Below, in pieces: positions 1-6,418 of a stretch of DNA of 6,534 nt (the stretch's first letter is position 1; every line of letters begins with the position of its first letter). Source of the stretch: an uncultured Eubacteriales bacterium. GTDB lineage: Bacteria > Bacillota > Clostridia > Oscillospirales > CAG-272. Location: positions 1 through 6,534 of the forward strand of contig CATLAS010000052.1 in assembly GCA_949878535.1 (NCBI GenBank). The letters run 5' to 3'. The translations under genes and the position numbers were made by a program. The notes under the pieces were generated by a model. That model saw nothing but the letters and a program-made list of their open reading frames with translations. It was not told the origin of the DNA and did no database searches.

Positions 1-774
1 ATTTGGTATTATGTAACTCTGAAGGGGAGAAAAGCGGCGGGGCTTCTCCTGCGCGGAATCTTACCGTTATTTTTGATTACCGTAATCATCAATCCTGCCT
101 TCAGTCATGCGGGGCAAACCCGGCTGTGCTATCTGCCCACCGGAAATCCTTTGACGCTGGAAAGTATCCTGTACGGCTGCGCCGCAGGAATGATGCTCGC
201 CGCTGTTCTGTTGTGGTTCGCTTGCTTTTCGGAAGTGATTACATCGGACAAGTTTGTGTATCTATTTGGGCGCATCATTCCTGCAATGTCTCTGGTTCTG
301 AGTATGACGCTGCGGTTCATCCCCCGCTTTAAAGCACAGTTTGATCATGTGCGGGAGGTGCAGGCGGCATTCGGCAGGGATACGTCAAACGGTCCGCTTT
401 TAAAGCGGATTAGAAATGCGGTAGCTTGCTTTTCTATTGTGGTTACATGGAGCATGGAAAATGCACTGGAAACGGCGGACAGCATGAAAAGCCGGGGCTA
501 CGGCACTGCCCGCCGGACAGCGTATTCCATTTACCGATTCGAGGAACGGGATAAAACAGCTTTGTGTTTTCTGATATTCTGCGGGTTGTTTCTCCTTTGC
601 GGCGGCATTTCAGGAAATCTCTATTGGCGGTATTTTCCAAGCATACGGGGAACGCTTACCCAGCCAATTACAGTATTGTTGGAATTTGTTTATCTGATTC
701 TATGCACCATGCCTGTATATATTGACAGAAAGGAGGCGGCAATATGGAGAAAATCCTTACAGTCGAACAGTTAA
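1..774 (+). CDS. ecfT: ECF transporter transmembrane component EcfT, 5' partial
   Basis: This is the membrane coupling subunit of an energy-coupling factor importer, which links the ATPase pair to the substrate-binding S component. The frame is open from base 1 with no start in view, so the gene begins outside the window; 257 residues are visible. Seen: hydrophobic segments near visible residues 18-32, 58-78, 185-203 and 221-240; the conserved N-terminal run NPAFSHAGQT (31-40); and a cytoplasmic helical region ending in SMKSRGYG (161-168). That last motif is the Arg-Gly type that EcfT/CbiQ proteins use to contact the ATPases (family knowledge). The C-terminus is complete, with TAA at 772-774. 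The end overlaps the ATPase/S fusion by 31 bases, so the two are surely co-transcribed and probably translationally coupled. By comparison with typical EcfT proteins, perhaps 40-70 N-terminal residues are missing. CbiQ-like is the only alternative name, and the role would be the same. Confidence 0.9.
   Translation: MWYYVTLKGRKAAGLLLRGILPLFLITVIINPAFSHAGQTRLCYLPTGNPLTLESILYGCAAGMMLAAVLLWFACFSEVITSDKFVYLFGRIIPAMSLVLSMTLRFIPRFKAQFDHVREVQAAFGRDTSNGPLLKRIRNAVACFSIVVTWSMENALETADSMKSRGYGTARRTAYSIYRFEERDKTALCFLIFCGLFLLCGGISGNLYWRYFPSIRGTLTQPITVLLEFVYLILCTMPVYIDRKEAAIWRKSLQSNS
731..736 (+). promoter_or_regulatory. Ribosome binding site of the EcfA-EcfA-EcfS fusion
   Basis: A perfect AGGAGG lies seven bases before the ATG at 744, inside the 3' end of ecfT. 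It fixes the start of the fusion gene within the overlap and lets ribosomes finishing ecfT reinitiate. Confidence 0.88.
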
Positions 775-3386
775 GCTTTACGTACCCGGATCAAAAGACG
801 GCAGCTTTGTATAATGTAAATCTGGCTGTCCGTCGGGGGGAATTCTTTGTGCTTTGTGGATATTCCGGCAGCGGAAAATCTACACTGCTCCGGCACCTGA
901 AGCCAGCACTCAAACCACATGGCACATGCAGCGGAACTGTTTATTATAACGGCACTCCGCTGGAAGAACTGGACGTGCAGACTGCCGCATCCAAAATCGG
1001 ATTTGTCCTTCAATCGCCGGAGCATCAGATCGTTACAGACAAGGTGTGGCATGAGCTTGCTTTCGGGTTGGAAAGTCTTGGATTGGATACACCCACCATC
1101 CGCAGAAGAACTGCGGAAATGGCGGCTTTTTTTGGGATAGAAAATTGGTATTACAAAAATGTGACTGACCTGTCGGGCGGACAAAAGCAGCTGCTCAGTC
1201 TTGCAAGCATCATGGCGATGCAGCCGGAGGTGCTCATTCTGGATGAGCCAACAGCCCAACTGGATCCTATTGCCGCATCGGAATTTTTAGCCACTCTTTA
1301 TAAAATCAACCGGGAGCTTGGTACTACAGTCGTCCTGTCTGAGCACCGTCTGGAGGAAGCATTGGCATATGCTTCCCGAGCGGCAGTTATGGATCAGGGA
1401 CGCATTTGTACGGTAGGTACGGTGGAAGAAGTCGGCGAATATCTGCGGCGGGAGAACAGCGCCATGTTTTCCGCCATGCCCGCTGCCATGCGGGTGTGGG
1501 GATCGGTAGATTGCGATCTCTCCTGTCCGGTTACGGTCAACGATGGCAGAGAGTTCTTACGGAGCTATACACAGACACACCCGCCGAAGCCTTTGGATAC
1601 AACAAGCAATGACAGGGAATTTGGTGAGGAACGGGTGCACGTCCGTGAGGCTTGGTTCCGGTATGAAAAGGATTTGCCCGATACGGTGAAGGGGCTGGAT
1701 TTATCTGCCCGTGCCGGAGAACTGCTGTGTATTTTAGGAGGCAACGGCAGTGGAAAAACCACGACTCTGCGTTTGCTGAGCGGGATTCGCACGCCTTACC
1801 GGGGTGAAATACAAATAAATGGCACAGTGGGATATCTTCCTCAGGATCCCCAAACAGTGTTTGTGAAAAAAACAGTTTATGAGGATCTGGCAGACGTGCC
1901 CAGTCTGAAAAAAGCAGCGGCAGAGGAGCGGGACCAACAGATTGCCGGGGCGGCTTCCCTATGCGAAATTGGGGAACTGCTGGACCGCCATCCCTATGAT
2001 CTTTCCGGTGGAGAACAGCAGCGTGCCGCTCTTGCAAAAGTATTGCTGTCTGCTCCGGATATTCTTTTGCTGGACGAGCCAACAAAGGGATTGGATGTAC
2101 CTTTCAAGGAAATTCTTGCAGGTATTTTGCAGCGGCTAAAGAACAGCGGAGTTTGTATAGTCATGGTCAGTCATGATGTGGAATTCTGCGCACAGTATGG
2201 AGATACATGCGGGTTGTTTTTCGACGGACATATTGTAACCGCCGCCCCGCCGCGCGCATTTTTTGCCGGCAACAGCTTTTATACTACAGCGGCAAACCGT
2301 ATGGCAAGAGAAACAGAGCCTGCCGCTGTAACAGTGCAGGATGTGATTTCCGTGATCGGCGGAACAGTTCCTGCCTGCCCTACTACAGAGGAATGTGCTC
2401 CGTCCTTTGCAGTTCTTCCCAAAGAAGAAAAAGCAGCAAGAAAACTGCCTCTGTGGCGGAAAATCGGTGCGGCTGTCAGCGGCGCCCTTGCCCTTGGCGT
2501 GTTTTTGTATTCCGCTGGGGCAGAGAATCTTAGCGAGTTTATCGATAAAAACGGAATGACCGCCCTCGGAAGGAATCAACTTCTTTGGTACGGCGCATTT
2601 ATCCTGCTTCTTTCGCTGGTTGCGGTATTCCTTGGCCGCCGGGGAAAGCCGCCTGTACAGGTACAGACGCCTGCGCAGAAGCGGAAAATATCCAAGCGGA
2701 CAATGATAGCGGCTGTGCTTATATTGCTGCTGATTCCGCTGACGCTGTTTGCGGGACTTGTATATATAGAAAAAAAGCAGTATTACATTACTGCTTTGGC
2801 TGTGCTGATCGAATGTATGGCGCCATTCTTTCTGGTGTTTGAAGGAAGAAAACCAAAGGCGAGGGAACTTGTTCTAATCGCCACCCTATGCGCACTGGCG
2901 GTTGCCGGACGCGCGGCGTTTTTTGTCCTGCCTCAGTTTAAGCCGGTGATGGCGCTTACGATTATAGCCGGCGTTGCCCTTGGCGGGGAGACGGGATTTT
3001 TGGTAGGTGCGCTTACTATGCTGGTTTCCAACATTTTGTTTTCCCAGGGCCCCTGGACTCCATGGCAGATGTTTGCTATGGGAATTATCGGATTCCTTGC
3101 AGGGGTGCTTTACAAAAAAGGATGGCTGCTGCGTTCCCGGGGCTCTCTTTGTGCGTTCGGTGGGATTTGCGCGTTTCTCATATATGGTGGTATTATGAAT
3201 CCTGCGTCGGTACTGATCTGGGGCAGTGAAACCCTGAATCTGAAAATTTTGCTGGGATATTATATAACCGGCTTCCCCATGGACGCTGTCCATGCAGCGT
3301 CCACGGTTCTGTTTTTGTGGTTCGGTGCGGAGCCGATGCTGGAAAAGTTAGACCGTATTAAGGTGAAATACGGATTGGTGGAATAG
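744..3386 (+). CDS. ECF transporter fusion: two ABC ATPases plus S component
   Basis: This 880-residue protein combines the ATP-hydrolysing pair and the substrate-binding membrane subunit of an ECF importer. First ATPase (about 1-235): Walker A GYSGSGKS 39-46, Q-loop Q90, signature LSGGQ 143-147, Walker B ending DEP 167-169, H-loop H201. A linker without clear motifs covers about 240-295. Second ATPase (about 296-510): Walker A 332-339 (GGNGSGKT), Q367, LSGGE 420-424, Walker B DEP 444-446, H477. Both nucleotide sites keep their catalytic residues. Two hydrophobic helices follow (about 573-593 and 613-631), then a membrane region (about 652-865) resembling free-standing clostridial S components, with FSQGPWTPWQMFAMG at 766-780. 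With EcfT upstream, all parts of the importer are present in two genes. The substrate is unknown; S components bind vitamins, their precursors or similar micronutrients. The start is set by AGGAGG seven bases upstream. Only 3 bp separate its stop from the convergent kinase gene. Domain assignment is secure; the S-component class is recognised from memory. Confidence 0.93.
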   Translation: MEKILTVEQLSFTYPDQKTAALYNVNLAVRRGEFFVLCGYSGSGKSTLLRHLKPALKPHGTCSGTVYYNGTPLEELDVQTAASKIGFVLQSPEHQIVTDKVWHELAFGLESLGLDTPTIRRRTAEMAAFFGIENWYYKNVTDLSGGQKQLLSLASIMAMQPEVLILDEPTAQLDPIAASEFLATLYKINRELGTTVVLSEHRLEEALAYASRAAVMDQGRICTVGTVEEVGEYLRRENSAMFSAMPAAMRVWGSVDCDLSCPVTVNDGREFLRSYTQTHPPKPLDTTSNDREFGEERVHVREAWFRYEKDLPDTVKGLDLSARAGELLCILGGNGSGKTTTLRLLSGIRTPYRGEIQINGTVGYLPQDPQTVFVKKTVYEDLADVPSLKKAAAEERDQQIAGAASLCEIGELLDRHPYDLSGGEQQRAALAKVLLSAPDILLLDEPTKGLDVPFKEILAGILQRLKNSGVCIVMVSHDVEFCAQYGDTCGLFFDGHIVTAAPPRAFFAGNSFYTTAANRMARETEPAAVTVQDVISVIGGTVPACPTTEECAPSFAVLPKEEKAARKLPLWRKIGAAVSGALALGVFLYSAGAENLSEFIDKNGMTALGRNQLLWYGAFILLLSLVAVFLGRRGKPPVQVQTPAQKRKISKRTMIAAVLILLLIPLTLFAGLVYIEKKQYYITALAVLIECMAPFFLVFEGRKPKARELVLIATLCALAVAGRAAFFVLPQFKPVMALTIIAGVALGGETGFLVGALTMLVSNILFSQGPWTPWQMFAMGIIGFLAGVLYKKGWLLRSRGSLCAFGGICAFLIYGGIMNPASVLIWGSETLNLKILLGYYITGFPMDAVHAASTVLFLWFGAEPMLEKLDRIKVKYGLVE
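2770..2797 (-). terminator. Candidate antisense terminator within the ECF fusion gene
   Basis: AAAGCAGTA (2774-2782) and TACTGCTTT (2789-2797) form a perfect 9-bp stem around a 6-base loop. Read on the - strand the stem runs into seven consecutive T residues (2776-2770), three of them inside the stem. This looks like an intrinsic terminator for transcription running leftward out of the kinase gene, about 590 bases past its stop. The stem has only three G-C pairs, so strength is doubtful, and it may be a coincidence of coding sequence. Confidence 0.3.
3277..3316 (+). terminator. Terminator-like hairpin near the 3' end of the ECF fusion gene
   Basis: TGGACGCTG (3280-3288) and CAGCGTCCA (3295-3303) form a perfect 9-bp stem with a 6-base loop. 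After one mismatch there are two further G-C pairs (3277-3278 with 3305-3306). The T-rich stretch TTCTGTTTTT follows at 3307-3316. The shape is that of an intrinsic terminator on the + strand, but it lies about 80 bases before the stop codon. It could instead stabilise the 3' end or be a by-product of a conserved protein segment (MDAVHAAS). Confidence 0.3.
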
Positions 3387-3389
3387 GCT

Positions 3390-5474
3390 TTATTCTTGTG
3401 TCAGCGCCGGAATGGTAATCACAGATTTGAACAAATCTCCGTCAATCTGAATTTCCAGCACCCCTCCCTGCAGTTCTGTAAGGCTGCGGGCAATGGATAA
3501 TCCCAATCCGCTGCCTTCTGTATTCCGAGAGCGGTCTCCCCGGACGAATCGTTCCATAAGCTCCTCCCCGGAAATGTTCAGGGGATAGGCGGAGATGTTT
3601 TTGAAGGTAATGCGGATGGCACTGCCTGTGTTTTCCATACTTAGATAGACCCGGGTGCCTGCAAGTGCATATTTGCAAATATTACTCATCAGGTTGTCAA
3701 ATACTCTCCAAAGGAGCCTGCCGTCTGCAAGGATAACACATTGCTCTTCGCAGGGGGAAAGGATAACCTGAATTTCTTTTGCAGACAGCCGTTCTTCAAA
3801 TTCACCCACCGTCTGTTCCAGCAAAACCTGCACGTTTGTGGGCGCTTTTACCACGTTAATTGCGCCGGAAGAAGCTTTGGATGCTTCCACCAGATCTTCC
3901 GTCAGCTTTTTCAGCCGGGCGGATTGCCGTTCTAATACGTCTATATACTGTGCAGCGTTCGGAGAATTCATGCCTTCTTTTTTCAAAAGATCCACATAAT
4001 TGATGATAGAGGTCAGGGGGGTTTTGATATCGTGGGATACGTTGGTAATTAGTTCAGTTTTCAGCCGTTCGCTTTGCATTTTCTGCTCCAGTGCGACCTG
4101 CATGCCGTCTCCGATTCGGTTAAGGGTTTCCCCGTGTCGGCGAAAGTCGCCAACCAGATCTGGCAGTTTTACCTGATATTGCAGGTTCCCGTCAGCAATT
4201 TCTTCCGCTCCCTTCTTGAGGTGTTTCATATTGATCAGAACCAGCGCGAGCAGGGGGGTGAATATGAGCTTTTCCACACACCAGGCAAGGATTAGATATC
4301 CTGCTGCGGTACTGCACACAAAGATAAATTCAACCAGGCTGATGAAAGCGTACAGTGCGCCAACCTTCCACACCAGAGGCAGCCCCTGGCAGATATAGAT
4401 GATTCTCTGAATCAGCTTTTTCCAGAATTTTGCGATAAATGCGTAAATTCGGTACAGTATGGTGTTTTTCACCAGTGTTCCAGCTTTGATCCGGGCTGCC
4501 ATAGACAGAAGGAGTGCCAGTGCCAGCAGGGCAATGCCGATACTCAAAAATCCGATGATGATAATAGATTCTATAGAAGAGAAGTTGTATGTGTATGTGG
4601 TTTCGCCGATAGAAATGCCCAACATTGCCCAACAGAAGACAACCGCAGCAAAATACAGGTCAAAGGGGATTCGGTTTATACCGGATATTGTAACACTTTC
4701 TGCGGTGGATTTGTGTCCTGCTCCGCAGAACAGGAACACAAGGGAAGCGATACATATTGCCAGAGACAGCGTTCCCAGAACGATCAGTCCCCACCGCATG
4801 CCGGATAAAGCGCCAGACAGGGTGTTGACCCAGTAGAAAACATCCATTACTTGAATATTGTCTACCCAGGCGGAAACCTGTATGGATTCCCGCGTTTCAT
4901 CATAAATTGTATAGTGGAGACGGTATATGGGATCATCGGAGTAATAGCCGTCCTCGTTTTCATAAATAATTTCTGTATACCAATCATTCCAGTTGTCTGC
5001 ATTCTTATCATAAAATGCATTCATTTCCTGTTCGGTATCAAAGTCCCGGTAGTCTTCTGTTGCGTTGTTTTCATAAAACCAGTCGTCGAAAGTAGTTGCG
5101 GCATAGGTTCCTCTGCCGCTGCCGTTGCTGAAAATAGTCTCTCCTTTGACTTCAATGGAAAAGAGCATGTTGGTTTCATCTGCAGCGTAGATTTTTTGAA
5201 AGTTTTGCAGCATTTCTTCTGCGTCTTCTCCTGACGGATCAGACCGGAGAGCTGCTTTATAATGGGAATATACGTGGTCGGCTGCCCGGGCGGCTTCCCT
5301 GTTTAGGATGACTTCCCACAGGTTCTTTTGCAGAGAGCGTCCGCCGTCCAGATACACGTTTTCGGACGCCATATAAATGATTCCTGTTACGGATAGAACG
5401 GTAAATGCCAAACTGATGGTGAAGAGAAAAACAGCTAAAACTTTGAGTCCAATACTGTAACGGATTTTATACAT
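3390..5474 (-). CDS. Membrane sensor histidine kinase, six-helix type with acidic ectodomain
   Basis: This is the sensor kinase of a two-component system, autophosphorylating on His and passing phosphate to the regulator encoded just upstream. Of 694 residues, helix 1 (about 10-34) is followed by an extracytoplasmic region (about 35-215) rich in Asp, Glu, Tyr and Trp. Five more hydrophobic segments follow (about 222-251, 270-290, 302-326, 370-391, 393-416), then a HAMP-like stretch (about 400-460). The HisKA domain has SHDIKTPLTS with the phospho-acceptor H481. The HATPase_c domain has an N-box DNLMSNICKYA (593-603), an F-box around ERFVRGD (641-647) and a G2 box GSGLGLS (654-660). The usual DxGxG G1 box is not visible; FKNIS stands at its expected place (624-628), a pattern I recall in clostridial VanS-like kinases. 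The start is the ATG at 5472-5474, with AAAGGA six bases upstream. It sits 25 bp after the regulator gene, in one operon. The signal is unknown; acidic ectodomains can bind cations or cationic peptides (inference). Confidence 0.94.
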   Translation of the reverse strand: MYKIRYSIGLKVLAVFLFTISLAFTVLSVTGIIYMASENVYLDGGRSLQKNLWEVILNREAARAADHVYSHYKAALRSDPSGEDAEEMLQNFQKIYAADETNMLFSIEVKGETIFSNGSGRGTYAATTFDDWFYENNATEDYRDFDTEQEMNAFYDKNADNWNDWYTEIIYENEDGYYSDDPIYRLHYTIYDETRESIQVSAWVDNIQVMDVFYWVNTLSGALSGMRWGLIVLGTLSLAICIASLVFLFCGAGHKSTAESVTISGINRIPFDLYFAAVVFCWAMLGISIGETTYTYNFSSIESIIIIGFLSIGIALLALALLLSMAARIKAGTLVKNTILYRIYAFIAKFWKKLIQRIIYICQGLPLVWKVGALYAFISLVEFIFVCSTAAGYLILAWCVEKLIFTPLLALVLINMKHLKKGAEEIADGNLQYQVKLPDLVGDFRRHGETLNRIGDGMQVALEQKMQSERLKTELITNVSHDIKTPLTSIINYVDLLKKEGMNSPNAAQYIDVLERQSARLKKLTEDLVEASKASSGAINVVKAPTNVQVLLEQTVGEFEERLSAKEIQVILSPCEEQCVILADGRLLWRVFDNLMSNICKYALAGTRVYLSMENTGSAIRITFKNISAYPLNISGEELMERFVRGDRSRNTEGSGLGLSIARSLTELQGGVLEIQIDGDLFKSVITIPALTQE

Positions 5475-5480
5475 AAGCTT

Positions 5481-5486
5481 TCCTTT
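5481..5486 (-). promoter_or_regulatory. Ribosome binding site of the histidine kinase gene
   Basis: AAAGGA on the - strand lies six bases before the kinase ATG, in the 25-bp gap after the regulator. It is weaker than the AGGAGGT of the regulator, suggesting the kinase may be made at a lower level than its partner (inference). Confidence 0.6.
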
Positions 5487-5499
5487 CCGGAGGGCTTTT

Positions 5500-6201
5500 T
5501 TAATTGTGCGGTGTGCCCTCCATTTTGTAGCCCTGTCCCCACACTACCTTCAGATAGCGGGGATCGGCAGGGTTGATTTCTATTTTCTCCCGCAGATGAC
5601 GGATGTGCACGGCAACGGTGCCTTCTGCTCCCATGGGAGCATCGTTCCACACTTTTGAATAGATATCCCGAGGAGAGAACACTTTGCCGGGAGACTCCAT
5701 GAAAAGGCGGAGAATTTCAAATTCCGTAGGTGTGAGGCTGACTTCCTCCCCATCTACTGTGACGCGCTTCTCCCTGTCGTCCAGTGTGACGGTACCGACG
5801 GTGCAAACATCTTTTTTGACTGTTCCGCCTCCGCCAAGCTGCATATACCGTCGCAGGTGCGAGCGCACACGTGCCAGCACCTCCACCGGATTGAATGGTT
5901 TGGTGATGTAGTCGTCTGCGCCGATGTTCAGTCCCAGAACTTTGTCGGTGTCCTCACTTTTCGCTGTGAGCAGGATCACAGGGACGTTGCTTTCCTCCCG
6001 GATTTTCGCCGTTGCGGCGATACCGTCCAAAACGGGCATCATAATATCCATCAACACAAGATGAATTTCATTTTTTCGCAAAATTTCCAGTGCCTGCATT
6101 CCATCATAAGCTTCGTACAGGGTATATCCTTCTGGGGTGAGATAGATTTTCAGAGCAGAAACGATATCCTTCTCGTCGTCACAAATCAGAATGTTGTACA
6201 T
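5500..6201 (-). CDS. OmpR/PhoB-family response regulator
   Basis: This is a 233-residue DNA-binding response regulator, the partner of the adjacent kinase. The receiver domain (about 1-120) shows the acidic pair D8-D9, phospho-acceptor D52 in LVLMDIMMP, switch T79 in ILLTAKSED and K101 in TKPF. All residues needed for phosphorylation are present. The C-terminal winged-helix domain (about 135-229) includes LTPTEFEILRLF, a recognition-helix region GTVAVHIRHLREKI and the terminal hairpin VWGQGYKM. Length is normal for the family. The start chosen is the ATG at 6199-6201, because AGGAGGT stands seven bases upstream and the protein then opens directly with the first beta strand YNILICDDE. An in-frame ATG 16 codons earlier lacks this support. 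Likely targets include its own operon, given the direct repeats upstream. It closely resembles clostridial regulators of the VanR/PhoP type, but no specific regulon can be named. Confidence 0.95.
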   Translation of the reverse strand: MYNILICDDEKDIVSALKIYLTPEGYTLYEAYDGMQALEILRKNEIHLVLMDIMMPVLDGIAATAKIREESNVPVILLTAKSEDTDKVLGLNIGADDYITKPFNPVEVLARVRSHLRRYMQLGGGGTVKKDVCTVGTVTLDDREKRVTVDGEEVSLTPTEFEILRLFMESPGKVFSPRDIYSKVWNDAPMGAEGTVAVHIRHLREKIEINPADPRYLKVVWGQGYKMEGTPHN

Positions 6202-6207
6202 ATCCGT

Positions 6208-6214
6208 ACCTCCT
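6208..6214 (-). promoter_or_regulatory. Ribosome binding site deciding the regulator start
   Basis: A full AGGAGGT on the - strand ends seven bases before the ATG at 6199-6201. It selects this start over the upstream in-frame ATG at 6247-6249. Confidence 0.9.
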
Positions 6215-6220
6215 GTATGT

Positions 6221-6249
6221 ATTATGCCAAATCTCTGTTTAAGAAACAA
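6221..6249 (-). promoter_or_regulatory. Candidate proximal promoter of the regulator-kinase operon
   Basis: TTGTTT (6249-6244) and CATAAT (6226-6221) are separated by 17 bp, the ideal sigma-A spacing; CATAAT matches the -10 consensus at five of six positions. The transcript would begin next to the ribosome binding site, giving a leader of only about 13 bases, which is marginal. A second candidate lies further upstream. Confidence 0.35.
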
Positions 6250-6279
6250 TCTGTTAAAGTATTAAGAATTATTTAAGAA
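6239..6279 (-). promoter_or_regulatory. Putative response regulator operator: three TTAAGAA heptamers
   Basis: On the + strand TTAAGAA occurs at 6239, 6262 and 6273; the outer two share the longer TTTAAGAAA. The 11-bp step between two copies is the classic spacing of paired half-sites for OmpR/PhoB regulators, and the third copy is 23 bp away, about two helical turns. The array lies just before the regulator gene, between the two candidate promoters, so autoregulation is the simplest reading (inference). Confidence 0.45.
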
Positions 6280-6294
6280 ATAGATTCTGGTTCT

Positions 6295-6303
6295 ATTTTA
6301 GCA
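6295..6303 (-). promoter_or_regulatory. Candidate distal extended -10 promoter
   Basis: On the - strand TGCTAAAAT matches an extended -10 element (TGnTATAAT) with one mismatch in the hexamer. At 17-bp spacing only a poor -35 (TAGATG) is present. It would give a leader of roughly 85 bases containing the three TTAAGAA heptamers, so a bound regulator would then repress. Confidence 0.35.
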
Positions 6304-6344
6304 CAAAATTACTGGGACATCTATAGGAAAATTCGCATGAATTT

Positions 6345-6372
6345 AAAAAGGCTCCCTTGTGCAAAGGGAGCC
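6345..6372 (-). terminator. Terminator-like hairpin, repeat copy 1
   Basis: GGCTCCCTT (6350-6358) and AAGGGAGCC (6364-6372) form a perfect 9-bp, GC-rich stem with a 5-base loop. On the - strand it is followed by five T residues (6349-6345), the form of a strong intrinsic terminator. It would insulate the regulator operon from leftward transcription entering from beyond the window. On the + strand there is no T tract after it. Confidence 0.6.
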
Positions 6373-6390
6373 GCGGAGCACGAACAAAAC

Positions 6391-6418
6391 AAAAAAGGCT
6401 CCCTTGTGTAAAGGGAGC
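6391..6418 (-). terminator. Terminator-like hairpin, repeat copy 2
   Basis: GCTCCCTT (6398-6405) pairs with AAGGGAGC (6411-6418) around a 5-base loop, and on the - strand six T residues follow (6396-6391). It is a near copy of the hairpin 47 bp to its left, with one difference in the loop, and forms the left end of the interspersed repeat. Confidence 0.55.

Noticed and set aside
73..774. A TTG at base 73 as the start of the EcfT gene
   Set aside because: The frame is open back to base 1 and the upstream residues are hydrophobic EcfT-like sequence; no ribosome binding site precedes the TTG. The gene is cut by the window edge.
1460..1640. A possible gene boundary between the first and second ATPase domains
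   Set aside because: The frame is continuous, and no stop codon or ribosome binding site with a start is seen ahead of the second ATPase. The linker simply joins the domains.
2136..2579. A 147-codon open frame on the - strand inside the ECF fusion gene
   Set aside because: It is antisense to well-conserved ATPase and linker coding sequence, and its translation has no recognisable domain or plausible composition.
3381..3395. GAATA/TATTC hairpin over the convergent stop codons as a shared terminator
   Set aside because: Only five base pairs, mostly A-T, and no T tract in either direction; too weak to terminate.
4851..5234. A hydrophobic 127-codon open frame on the + strand inside the kinase gene
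   Set aside because: It is antisense to the acidic ectodomain: GAx/TAy codons read in reverse give Val/Ile/Phe, which explains the false membrane-like character.
6202..6249. An ATG at 6247-6249 as start of the response regulator
   Set aside because: It adds 16 residues not found before the receiver domain, has no good ribosome binding site, and would place coding sequence over the promoter and operator region.
5857..6276. A 139-codon open frame on the + strand opposite the response regulator
   Set aside because: It is antisense to the conserved receiver domain, with no ribosome binding site or family resemblance.
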